Source: DASYSA01 sp036003885
Lineage (GTDB): Bacteria; Acidobacteriota; Blastocatellia; UBA7656
DNA length: 8,337 nt
Assembly: GCA_036003885.1 (NCBI GenBank)
Contig: DASYSA010000238.1
Coordinates: 1 to 8,337, forward strand
Direction of reading: 5' to 3'
Position numbers and translations under genes: made by a program. Position 1 is the stretch's first letter. Each line of letters begins with the position of its first letter. The notes under the pieces are model-generated. The model was not told the origin of the DNA and ran no database searches. It was given only the letters and a program-made list of their open reading frames with translations. This document shows positions 1 to 6,648 of this stretch, one piece after another.

Positions 1-1524
1 GTCGGACTGGGAGCCATTTCCAGTGAAGAAGCCGAAGGAGCCCGGCTCGAAACTCTGCAATTTGTTAAGCACGAGGCAAAGGATGATCTTGGGCTCAGCT
101 ACTTTATCGACTACACGGAGCGGTTTGTCGAGGAGCGCTACGGCTGGCAGGCACTCGCTTCGCGGACGCGTCTTAACACAACGCTGGATATGCGTCTTCA
201 ACAGGTTGCCTATGATTCGGTGGCGCACAATGCGGAGCGGATCGATCGGATGATGGCAGGCAAAGGCAAAAGGCGGTCGCCGCCGCCGCCCGTTCAGGCC
301 GCGCTTGTGGCGATCGATCCTCATTCGGGAGAGATTCTGGCGATGATCGGCGGGCGCAACTATGACGAGAGCCAGCTCAATCGCGCCACTGATGCCCTTC
401 GCCAGCCGGGCTCGACATTCAAGCCTTTTATCTACGCGAGTGCCTTGAGCCGGCGATCTCACACCGCTGCGACGCTGCTCTCTGATCGTCAGCAGAGTTT
501 CAGCTACGACGGTGGTCGATCCGAGTACAAACCGACAGACTACGGCGGAGGGTTCGGCGACAGAGATGTAACGCTCAGAGAGGCGCTGACGCGATCCTTG
601 AATGTTCCGACCGTACAACTGGCCGAACAGATGGGAATTTCCACGATCGCTGATTTTGCCGAAACTTGCGGACTGCCTAAACCGCGTTTGTATCTGTCAA
701 CGGCACTGGGCGCCAGCGAGGTTGCGCTGCTGGATCTTGCCGCTGGTTACACGACGTTCGCTAACGACGGTACGGCGCGCCGCCCGACGCCGGTCAAAGG
801 CATTTGCTGGCCCGAAAAGGACGACTCTGAGCCGGTCCTGACCAGGTCGGCGCGGGCACTGTCGCCTCAGACAGCGTTCCTGATGACCGACATGTTGAGA
901 GCGGTACTCAACGGAGGCACCGGGTCGCGCGCCAGGACGCTTGGCTTCAAGGGCGATGCTGCAGGCAAGACTGGAACTTCTCGCGACGGATGGTTTGTAG
1001 GCTACACTCCCAATCTTTTATGCGCGGTATGGGTCGGCTTCGATGACAACAGAGATCTCGGACTAAAGGGATCCGACTCGGCGCTGCCGATCTGGGTCGA
1101 TTTCATGAAACGAGCGCTGGAGATCCGTCCCGACCTCGGGGGCGCGTTCACTCAACCGGGAGGCTTGACGAGCGCGTTGATCGACCCAACGACAGGCCTG
1201 CTGGCATGTGACAAATGTCCGAAGTCCCAACGAATGCTATTCCTGTCCGGAACGGAGCCGCTTGCGATGTGCACTCATGATCTGCCCGATGAACAAACCC
1301 TGGCAGCTTCTCAAGAGTCGGAATCTACCGCCGCTCAAAGCGGCGATGATGAGATCTCCGATGAAGTGACTTTCGAGGTATGCGCAGAGACTGGACTCTT
1401 ACCATCGTCGGATTGCCGAACTCTGAAAAAGAGGACAGTGACCTGGAAGGACCTTCCGATTGGCACCTGCAGCCCTGATCTTCACCACAAAGCTGTGCTG
1501 CCTCCGGATGACAAGCACCCATAG
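1..1524 (+). CDS. Class A penicillin-binding protein, C-terminal part (5' end outside window)
   Basis: Bifunctional peptidoglycan synthase of the inner membrane facing the periplasm. The visible 507 residues are open to the left edge and cover the linker (DYTERFVEERYG, then NTTLDMRLQ) and the transpeptidase domain that cross-links peptidoglycan; the N-terminal membrane helix and glycosyltransferase GT51 domain must lie upstream. All three penicillin-binding motifs are present: SxxK as STFK with catalytic Ser at 412-414, SxN as SLN at 595-603, and KTGTS at 967-981. After the transpeptidase domain comes LIDPTTGLLA and a tail with six cysteines (CDKC, AMC, EVC, SDC, GTC). The first internal ATG (190) falls inside the domain and is not the real start. 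PBP1A and PBP1B types cannot be separated without the N-terminus. No hairpin terminator is evident after the stop. Family call is secure; gene name is not. Confidence 0.95.
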   Translation, partial: VGLGAISSEEAEGARLETLQFVKHEAKDDLGLSYFIDYTERFVEERYGWQALASRTRLNTTLDMRLQQVAYDSVAHNAERIDRMMAGKGKRRSPPPPVQAALVAIDPHSGEILAMIGGRNYDESQLNRATDALRQPGSTFKPFIYASALSRRSHTAATLLSDRQQSFSYDGGRSEYKPTDYGGGFGDRDVTLREALTRSLNVPTVQLAEQMGISTIADFAETCGLPKPRLYLSTALGASEVALLDLAAGYTTFANDGTARRPTPVKGICWPEKDDSEPVLTRSARALSPQTAFLMTDMLRAVLNGGTGSRARTLGFKGDAAGKTGTSRDGWFVGYTPNLLCAVWVGFDDNRDLGLKGSDSALPIWVDFMKRALEIRPDLGGAFTQPGGLTSALIDPTTGLLACDKCPKSQRMLFLSGTEPLAMCTHDLPDEQTLAASQESESTAAQSGDDEISDEVTFEVCAETGLLPSSDCRTLKKRTVTWKDLPIGTCSPDLHHKAVLPPDDKHP

Positions 1525-1617
1525 CAGCCTTTCCGGGCGCTTTATGAATGGGACGTTCCAGTAAGGGTCTGCAGCGACAATAATTGGACTCCAACTCTCG
1601 GCTCAGGATCCCTGTGA

Positions 1618-1631
1618 TTGACAGTCGTCAA
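1618..1631. promoter_or_regulatory. Small palindrome TTGAC-N4-GTCAA, possible operator
   Basis: A perfect 5-bp inverted repeat with a 4-base centre lies about 220 bases before the next start codon. Its left half also reads TTGACA, the consensus -35 hexamer, but no -10 hexamer follows at 16-18 bases. It could be a regulator site or chance. Confidence 0.2.
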
Positions 1632-1706
1632 TGTATCGAAGACGGCGCTGAAATGATACACACCGTAGTTGGACCTGTAGTGGAACGCGACACAATCTAC
1701 GAGGAA

Positions 1707-1736
1707 TAGACTGGCATTATTCTTGCAAAATAGAAT
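1707..1736 (+). promoter_or_regulatory. Candidate promoter for the repeat-protein gene
   Basis: TAGACT (1707-1712, 4 of 6 to TTGACA) is followed after 18 bases by TAGAAT (1731-1736, 5 of 6 to TATAAT). It would give a leader of about 105 bases before the start at 1850. The -35 match is weak, so this is only a candidate. Confidence 0.3.
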
Positions 1737-1838
1737 CCTGCGAAAAGATCGGAGAAGGATCTGCACTCGTGGCAGGTATTGCCATCCGCGTGTGCCTACT
1801 TGCCCGATTTGCAACACCGATAACAACCAACGAACCGC

Positions 1839-1843
1839 GGAGG
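1839..1843 (+). promoter_or_regulatory. Ribosome binding site fixing the start at 1850
   Basis: GGAGG sits 6 bases before ATG 1850. The upstream in-frame ATG at 1769 has no such site and would place 27 extra residues before the signal peptide, so 1850 is preferred. Confidence 0.85.
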
Positions 1844-1849
1844 AATACT

Positions 1850-3757
1850 ATGAGAAGCAGAACAAAGCAGATTGTCTTAACGGCACTACTCGTCGCGATG
1901 ACGACAACAGTGACGAGTTCCGGTCTGACTGCATCGGCTCAACAACGGTCCTATGGCGTAAGTGAAGTGGAGGTCGACCGACTGCTAAGCCGCATAGAGA
2001 CGCGCTGGGATCAATTTCGGCGGAGCCTCGATTCGGATTTCAACCGGACCCGAACCTCTGACAACATGAGTGGTCAATTGACGGCGTTTGAAGTCGCCTC
2101 GCGGCGCCTTCGCGAGCGGTTCCGACAACGCAGCGATGGACCGAGTGATGTCAGGGACCTGTTGACGCAGGCTGGTAGTATTGATAGGTACGTACGAAGC
2201 CGGCGAGTGGACGGTCCGGTCACGCAGCAGTGGAACTTGCTTCGATCAGATCTCGACTCACTCGCCCGTTACTACAGTGTCTCATGGAGCTGGGACGACC
2301 GGACTGATCAGCGTCCCCCTGGCGTAAATGAGGTGGAGGTCAACCGACTGCTGTTCCGGATGCAGGGGCGGTGGAGCCAATTTCGGCGAACCCTCGATTC
2401 TGATTTCAACCGGACCCGAACATCTAACAATCTGAACAGTCAATTGACGGCGTTCGAAGAAGCCTCCAGGCGTTTTCGCGAGCAGCTAAGACAGCGGAGC
2501 GAAGGGCCGAATGACGTCAGGGACCTGTTGACGCAGGCTGGGAGTATTGATAGTTACGTGCGAAGCCGTCGCTTGGACGGACCGGTCACAACGCAGTGGA
2601 ACTTGCTTAGATCAGACCTGGACTCACTCGCCCGTTACTACACCGTCGCGTGGCGCTGGGACGATCGGACCTACCCGGGTTACCCAGGACAGGGTAACCG
2701 CGCAGCCAATATGCTAACGGGAACCTATCGCCTGGATCCTTCCCGTAGCGATGATATCCCGGCGGTCATCAGACGGGAAACGAGAAGTCTCCCGCAGCAG
2801 CAGCAGGAGCGTCTCGCGCGACGGTTGGACTCTCCTGAGGCCTTAGCGATCGCGCGGCAGGGCCGCAACATTACGGTTGCGTCGTCGCGCGCTCCTCAGG
2901 TCACTTTCGAGGCAGACGGCCGGACCCGCACCGAACAAACCCCGCGAGGCCGCACCGTCAGCGTGAGCGCCGCTCTCCTCGGAGATCAATTAGTCGTCAG
3001 TCAGACGGGAGAGCGCGGAAATGAATTCAAGGTAACTTTTGATCCCACAGACAATGGTCAACGGCTCAATGTTACGCGCCAGATCGACGTAGAGGGTCTG
3101 AGCCGACCGGTGCTGGTCAGAAGTAGCTATGAGAGGACTTCAGAAACGGCTCAATTCGATATCTATAGGGAAGTCCCCTCGCCGGTTCCGACACCCGGGG
3201 TCGGCGACTTCGTAATGCGGGACGGTACGCAACTGATCGCGAGGCTTAACGAGCCACTCGACACCAGCCGGGTTCGGCAGGGTGATCGCTTCAGCATGAC
3301 GATACAGTCGCCACCGCAATATGCCGGAGCCGTGATTGAAGGTTACGTAGCGCAAGTGACGCGATCCGGCCGACTGACTGGGCGTTCCGAGCTCGCACTC
3401 AACTTCGAGCGGATCCGTCTTCGGGATGGGGCGAGCTACCCCTTCGAGGGTTACATCGAGAGCGCGAGGAGTCCAAACGGGGAGACCGTTCGAGTCGACA
3501 ACGAGGGAGTCATCGCTGAAAGGAACGGTCAGACGACGCAGACCCTCACTCGAGGCGGGATAGGTGCCGCTCTTGGAGCGGTAATTGGTGCAATCGCCGG
3601 TGGCGGAAAGGGTGCCGCTATTGGAGCTGCACTCGGCGCAGGAGCGGGCGCGGGGTCGGTCTTTATCCAGGGAAGAGATGATCTCTCGCTGGCAAGTGGG
3701 ACGGAGTTTACAATACATGCCAACACGCCCCGGTATCGAGGCGACTCCGGCAGATAG
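1850..3757 (+). CDS. Exported repeat protein with C-terminal glycine zipper
   Basis: Predicted envelope protein of 635 residues; no function can be named. Residues 1-30 form a signal peptide (basic MRSRTK, hydrophobic stretch, cleavage likely after ASA before QQ). Residues 36-152 and 158-274 are two copies of one helical, Arg-rich domain (SLDSDFNRTRTS, LLTQAGSID, WNLLRSDLDSLARYY). Residues about 288-440 start with TGTYRLDPSRSDD and look beta-rich. Residues about 455-560 (DGTQLIARLNEPLDTS through GYVAQV) form a second beta-rich domain. Residues about 569-604 are a glycine zipper (GIGAALGAVIGAIAGGG and onward), a motif known in membrane-associated and pore-forming segments. Related Gly-zipper proteins are common in Acidobacteriota as far as I know. 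Start chosen by the GGAGG at 1839. The gene stands alone, closed by a terminator at 3764. Confidence 0.85.
   Translation: MRSRTKQIVLTALLVAMTTTVTSSGLTASAQQRSYGVSEVEVDRLLSRIETRWDQFRRSLDSDFNRTRTSDNMSGQLTAFEVASRRLRERFRQRSDGPSDVRDLLTQAGSIDRYVRSRRVDGPVTQQWNLLRSDLDSLARYYSVSWSWDDRTDQRPPGVNEVEVNRLLFRMQGRWSQFRRTLDSDFNRTRTSNNLNSQLTAFEEASRRFREQLRQRSEGPNDVRDLLTQAGSIDSYVRSRRLDGPVTTQWNLLRSDLDSLARYYTVAWRWDDRTYPGYPGQGNRAANMLTGTYRLDPSRSDDIPAVIRRETRSLPQQQQERLARRLDSPEALAIARQGRNITVASSRAPQVTFEADGRTRTEQTPRGRTVSVSAALLGDQLVVSQTGERGNEFKVTFDPTDNGQRLNVTRQIDVEGLSRPVLVRSSYERTSETAQFDIYREVPSPVPTPGVGDFVMRDGTQLIARLNEPLDTSRVRQGDRFSMTIQSPPQYAGAVIEGYVAQVTRSGRLTGRSELALNFERIRLRDGASYPFEGYIESARSPNGETVRVDNEGVIAERNGQTTQTLTRGGIGAALGAVIGAIAGGGKGAAIGAALGAGAGAGSVFIQGRDDLSLASGTEFTIHANTPRYRGDSGR
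1955..2305 (+). repeat. In-gene tandem repeat, copy 1
   Basis: First 351-bp (117-codon) copy, running from GVSEVEVDRLL to WDDRT. It matches copy 2 at a constant offset of 366 bp with no gaps. By hand count 24 of 117 residues differ (about 79% identity), and long DNA stretches are identical. Confidence 0.95.
2321..2671 (+). repeat. In-gene tandem repeat, copy 2
   Basis: Second 117-codon copy, from GVNEVEVNRLL to WDDRT. It is separated from copy 1 by a 5-residue linker (DQRPP) and followed by a Pro/Gly linker (YPGYPGQG). Conserved blocks: SDFNRTRTS, QLTAFE, DVRDLLTQAGSID, WNLLRSDLDSLARYY. Confidence 0.95.
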
Positions 3758-3763
3758 AAGCGC

Positions 3764-3801
3764 GAGGGGGCAGAGCACGGCTCTGCCCCTCTTGCTCTTT
3801 T
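3764..3801 (+). terminator. Intrinsic terminator of the repeat-protein gene
   Basis: GGGGCAGAGC (3767-3776) pairs perfectly with GCTCTGCCCC (3780-3789) around a 3-base ACG loop. The stem can extend to 3764/3791 with a bulge. A T-rich tail ends in CTCTTTT. It starts 7 bases after the stop codon. Confidence 0.85.
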
Positions 3802-3841
3802 GTGACTTCTACAAACCTGGCTCGTCGGAGTGCGCCACCGG

Positions 3842-3894
3842 GAAGATCATCGAAGGACTCGATCTTCGAGTGGGCTGGCATAAGACGAAGATCG
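3842..3894 (+). promoter_or_regulatory. Leader with mutually exclusive hairpins before the 3905 gene
   Basis: The motif GAAGATC occurs at 3842-3848 (A) and again at 3888-3893 as part of CGAAGATCG (C, 3886-3894). The complement CGATCTTCG lies between them at 3860-3868 (B). B can pair with A (7 bp) or with C (9 bp) but not both. C abuts the Shine-Dalgarno run GGAGGGGG (3894-3901), so the B-C stem could affect ribosome access. The pairing is read directly; a regulatory role is inference. Confidence 0.35.
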
Positions 3895-3904
3895 GAGGGG
3901 GTAT

Positions 3905-4627
3905 ATGCGCAGATTTTCAATTGTCCTGCTGACCTCGGCCCTGATCCCACTCAGTGCAAGCGTTGCGAAAGCCGCTGATCTACCCGGAGAGTTCAAAACC
4001 AACGCTGAAGAATGTCAAATGCAGCCTGCGACTCCAGTGGCCGCTTCCACGACGATGGCGAAATCGGCTTCTACTGACGACAAAGGTGCGAGCGCAACCG
4101 TTGGTCCAAACCAGCCGGCGATCCCGCTGACGCCACGCCGGAAGTTTAACTACTTCGCTCGAAGCTCTTTTTTCCCACCTGCGCCATATGCTTTATCTAT
4201 CTTCTCGGGGGTCTACGGAGAAGCGACCGACAAAGATCACCATCGACACATGAGCACGGGAGATTTCCTCGCGGATTCAATGACCCACGCAGCGCGCAGC
4301 TTCGCCTTTCGTGCAACAGCAAACTTTTTTGAGAAGTTCGCCTATGCCACCGCCTTTAAGCAAGATCCCCGGTATTTTCGTTCCGACAGGAAAGGTGCCG
4401 GCAGGATAGCGTATGCGATCGGCCAGGTTTTCGTTACTCGCAGTGACGGTGGCCAAAATCAATTCAACCTCTCTTTCTTTGCCGGCGGATTAACCGCGGA
4501 GGCCGTATCCAATGCATGGACCCGGCCGGAGGATCGGAGTCTAAGCAGAACAATGAGCCGGTTTGGAACGCATATTGGATATAGGGCGCTATCCAATATC
4601 ATGAAAGAGTTCTTCGGTAAACGTTAG
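3905..4627 (+). CDS. Exported envelope protein of an uncharacterised family
   Basis: A 240-residue protein with a signal peptide (residues 1-23, MRRFSIVLLTSALIPLSAS then AKA, cleavage before AD). A Ser/Thr/Ala-rich linker covers about 25-75. The conserved part has TPRRKFNYFARSSFFPP, then a helical or beta segment with FEKFAYATAFKQDPRYF, GRIAYAIGQVFVTRSDGG, FNLSFFAGGLTAEAVSNAW and a GTHIGYRALSNIMKEF end. I recognise the QDPRYF...R...A......R.D.G...FN pattern as a frequent hypothetical protein type in Acidobacteriota, probably outer-membrane associated, with no known role. The start is supported by GGAGGGGG, 3 bases before ATG 3905, and by the signal peptide. It is separated from the preceding gene by a terminator and from the next by a promoter, so it is probably monocistronic. 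Confidence 0.8.
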   Translation: MRRFSIVLLTSALIPLSASVAKAADLPGEFKTNAEECQMQPATPVAASTTMAKSASTDDKGASATVGPNQPAIPLTPRRKFNYFARSSFFPPAPYALSIFSGVYGEATDKDHHRHMSTGDFLADSMTHAARSFAFRATANFFEKFAYATAFKQDPRYFRSDRKGAGRIAYAIGQVFVTRSDGGQNQFNLSFFAGGLTAEAVSNAWTRPEDRSLSRTMSRFGTHIGYRALSNIMKEFFGKR

Positions 4628-4709
4628 GTAGTGGAACATGGTTGTGTTCTTCAGGGGCGACAGCAGCAATGTCGTCCCAAATTGTTTTCATCTTTCTCCT
4701 CGTTGCAAG

Positions 4710-4738
4710 TTGACTTTTGAAATAGTCCGAACAATAAT
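4710..4738 (+). promoter_or_regulatory. Sigma70-type promoter of the MNIO operon
   Basis: TTGACT (4710-4715, 5 of 6 to TTGACA), a 17-base spacer, then AATAAT (4733-4738, 5 of 6 to TATAAT). Transcription would start near 4745, leaving a leader of roughly 40 bases before ATG 4788. Its position also argues against the in-frame ATG at 4638, which lies upstream of it. The strip 4628-4709 shows nothing else. Confidence 0.65.
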
Positions 4739-4776
4739 CTGGGCCTACCACAATTTGGTAGATCTTCTGCGAAGAC

Positions 4777-4782
4777 GGAGGA
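4777..4782 (+). promoter_or_regulatory. Ribosome binding site fixing the precursor start
   Basis: GGAGGA lies 5 bases before ATG 4788. No comparable site precedes the upstream in-frame ATG at 4638, so the small gene starts at 4788. Confidence 0.85.
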
Positions 4783-4787
4783 ACGGA

Positions 4788-5006
4788 ATGGCAATCACGA
4801 TTACAGCGACCAAGGAAGGACGTATTGGAAGGCCCGCGGTAGAAATCGCTTTTGATCCGGGCACGAAACTCGACGAGATTCTGGCCGCGCAGAAGCGAGT
4901 ATTCGCGGATAAGAGGCTCGCGAAAGCCATAGGCCTAAAGTTCTGCGAAGGCTGCTACTCGGGTCTAGACCTTGATATCAAGCAGAAGTACGAGAACCAG
5001 TTCTGA
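4788..5006 (+). CDS. Putative RiPP precursor peptide with C-terminal CxxC core
   Basis: A 72-residue acidic/basic peptide, MAITITATKEGRIGRP onward, with no hydrophobic signal sequence. Residues about 17-50 (VEIAFDPGTKLDEIL, then AAQKRVFADKRLAKAIGL) look like a helical leader. Residues 51-72 hold FCEGCYSGLDLDI with Cys53 and Cys56, then a charged end KQKYENQF. In MNIO pathways the substrate is a small peptide encoded just before the MNIO gene, and the modified residues are usually Cys (or a C-terminal Asp) near the C-terminus; size, place and Cys pattern fit that. Unlike BufA-type precursors it lacks a signal peptide. It has its own promoter and a strong ribosome binding site, and its end overlaps the MNIO gene by 35 bases. 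Precursor role is inferred from context; alternatively it is a small metal-binding partner of the enzyme. Confidence 0.7.
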   Translation: MAITITATKEGRIGRPAVEIAFDPGTKLDEILAAQKRVFADKRLAKAIGLKFCEGCYSGLDLDIKQKYENQF

Positions 5007-5892
5007 GAGCGAGATCGCGTCCGCCCCGAAGCTCGGCGTGGGTCTTCTTTTCAATCCCTCACTGCCCGGCTTTGTTGACGCGCACTCGGAATCGTTCGAC
5101 TACCTCGAAATCATCCCGGACCGCGAATGGCTCGACCGCGGCATGAATTCCACGCCTCGGTATTCGATTCTCGATAAGTCATTCGCGCTTCTCCGCCGTG
5201 TCCGCGAGGGCAAGCCGATGGTGTGCCACGCCATCGGGCTCTCGATCGGCAGCGCAGCGCTGTTCGACACGGGGCACGTGGAGCAGATCCGCTGGCTGCA
5301 GGATGAGCTGTCCTTCGCGTGGCACAGCGATCACCTCGCTTTCGCGCGCCTTCCGCAGGGTGAGCGTGAGATGCATACAGCCATCGCGCTGCCTGTGCCC
5401 TATGATCTGGAGGTCCTGCGTCTGCTCACCGAACGAGTCAAACACATCACCTCGACTGTGCCTTGCCCGTTCCTGCTTGAAAATAATGTATACTACGTTG
5501 ACGCGCCGGATCAGGAAATGAACGAACCGGAGTTCCTGAACCGTCTGTCTGTCGAGTCCGGCTGCGGCATACTTCTGGACCTGCACAACGTCTACGTTAA
5601 CTCCCGAAACCACGGGTTCACTCCGGAGTCATTCCTCCGCGATCTGGATATGTCCCGAGTCGTTGAGTTGCACATTGCCGGTGGGGACGATCTGCTGGGA
5701 TTCTACACCGACGCACATTCCGGCCCGGTGGCCGAGCCGGTTTGGGCGCTTCTCGAAGAGACCTTGCGCGCGGCTCCCTGGATTCGAGCTGTCACCTTCG
5801 AATTTCACGAGTCCTCTTACCGGCTCCTCAGGACCGACGGTATTCTTGCCGAGCTCGGTCACGCGCGTAAGATCTGGGAACGCTTTTGCTGA
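4972..5892 (+). CDS. DUF692/MNIO family iron enzyme (peptide-modifying)
   Basis: Multinuclear non-heme iron oxidative enzyme with a TIM-barrel fold, the family of MbnB, TglH and BufB, which oxidatively rewrite residues (mostly Cys) of ribosomal peptides using Fe and O2. About 306 residues, normal for the family. Candidate metal ligands occur in family order: His86 in CHAIGLSIGS, His118/His121 in WHSDHLAF, Glu170 in FLLENN, Asp203/His205 in LLDLHNVYVNSRNHG, His234 in VELHIAGG, Asp247 and His249 in YTDAHSG, Glu277 in FEFHE. The usual second-shell Asn of LLDxNN reads His here, and HLAGH reads HIAGG. The frame follows a TAG at 4966-4968, and the only start before the first core strand is TTG 4972, inside the preceding gene; GTG 5038 would cut the KLGVG strand. 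No good ribosome binding site is seen, so coupling to the precursor is likely. Confidence 0.92.
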   Translation: MISSRSTRTSSESEIASAPKLGVGLLFNPSLPGFVDAHSESFDYLEIIPDREWLDRGMNSTPRYSILDKSFALLRRVREGKPMVCHAIGLSIGSAALFDTGHVEQIRWLQDELSFAWHSDHLAFARLPQGEREMHTAIALPVPYDLEVLRLLTERVKHITSTVPCPFLLENNVYYVDAPDQEMNEPEFLNRLSVESGCGILLDLHNVYVNSRNHGFTPESFLRDLDMSRVVELHIAGGDDLLGFYTDAHSGPVAEPVWALLEETLRAAPWIRAVTFEFHESSYRLLRTDGILAELGHARKIWERFC

Positions 5893-5898
5893 GTTCGT

Positions 5899-6576
5899 AT
5901 GGCGATTGCGATCTATCAAGAGATCTTCTGCCGTATGGTCGCTTCACTCGGGTTTCGCGAACGAGTGCTCGATTGTCCGGACGAGGTGTTGAAGGGCCTC
6001 GATCTGACGGAGCGTGAGCGGCGGCGCCTTCTCGCCCTTGCGGCTGACCCGGGGATGCGGGTGAACACCGCCATTCACCGCGCCAATCGGCTCACGCCTC
6101 TCGACCAGACGCTGCCGTTTACCTGTTTCCTGCTTGGCGAACGACTAGGGTCAGTCGTGGAGCGCTATTGGTCGGCGAACCCGAGTGAGAACTTACAGAG
6201 TCCCACCGAATGTGAGAGGTTCGCAACTTTCCTGACAGCCGAGATTGAGGCCGGCCACATCACCGACCCCTACCTGGAAGAGGTTCTCGCGTTTGAGCGC
6301 ACGTGCACGGGGCTGAGGTTCTACACTGAAGAGGAACTACGGAGGACCGGCTCGCCTGGCGACGGCCTGCCGCCGCTGGTGCGGATCACTACCTTCCGGC
6401 ATGACCCTGTACAGTTGCTGGAAGCGCTCGCGAATCTCGAGATGCCGGCGGCGGAGTTACCAGAGGGTGAGTTTCACTTGCTGATCGACTGCCGCTCTGG
6501 CGAGGCGGACTTCCGATTGGTCGATGCCGAGGGCCTGGCGGCTCTCCGCCAGTTAGCCGCGAATCTCAAGAAGTGA
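5899..6576 (+). CDS. MNIO partner protein (TglI/MbnC/BufC-like role)
   Basis: A 225-residue soluble protein starting 6 bases after the MNIO stop, so translation is almost surely coupled; no strong ribosome binding site is visible. The N-terminal half is helical (FRERVLDCPDEVLKGLDLTE, then RERRRLLALAAD), followed by ITDPYLEEVLAFERT, which resembles the 'pyL..l...E' helix of DUF2063/BufC-type partners. The C-terminal part (LVRITTFRHDP, then FHLLIDCRSGEADFRLVDAE) alternates strands and ends in a helix, as expected for a small peptide-recognition (RRE-like) domain. Known MNIO enzymes need such a partner to bind the leader and support catalysis. Sequence resemblance to any one named family is weak by eye, so the role rests mainly on gene order. 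Ends in LKK at 6576; a hairpin follows. Confidence 0.7.
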   Translation: MAIAIYQEIFCRMVASLGFRERVLDCPDEVLKGLDLTERERRRLLALAADPGMRVNTAIHRANRLTPLDQTLPFTCFLLGERLGSVVERYWSANPSENLQSPTECERFATFLTAEIEAGHITDPYLEEVLAFERTCTGLRFYTEEELRRTGSPGDGLPPLVRITTFRHDPVQLLEALANLEMPAAELPEGEFHLLIDCRSGEADFRLVDAEGLAALRQLAANLKK

Positions 6577-6618
6577 CTCGAATCATGCCCATCCTTCGTA
6601 CTTAGGAGGGCGCATTCT

Positions 6619-6648
6619 ATGAGAGATCGAATTCTCGGCCGGACCTGA
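6619..6648 (+). other. Nine-codon open frame with a strong ribosome binding site
   Basis: GGAGGG (6605-6610) is followed after 8 bases by ATG, then eight codons and TGA, reading MRDRILGRT. The stop lies in the loop of the hairpin at 6635-6659. It may be a leader peptide, the remnant of a gene lost before the IS, or chance. Confidence 0.25.

Larger units (their letters stand above)
1525..1849. other. Gene-free spacer between PBP and repeat-protein gene
   Basis: These 325 bases hold no convincing gene. Short open frames on both strands have no ribosome binding site or recognisable product. The left part shows a TTGAC...GTCAA palindrome and the right part a weak promoter-like pair, listed separately. 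The last 13 bases carry the ribosome binding site of the next gene. Confidence 0.6.

Noticed and set aside
1955..2671. CRISPR-like or noncoding tandem array
   Set aside because: The 366-bp period is a multiple of three, with no gaps and an open frame, so it is a protein-domain duplication.
3140..3778. Minus-strand 212-aa frame opposite the repeat-protein gene
   Set aside because: It is a shadow of a well-supported plus-strand gene, with no start signal and no recognisable domain.
4638..4787. Longer start (ATG 4638) for the small peptide gene, adding 50 residues
   Set aside because: It lies upstream of the promoter at 4710-4738, lacks a ribosome binding site, and the added residues look like noncoding translation; ATG 4788 has GGAGGA.
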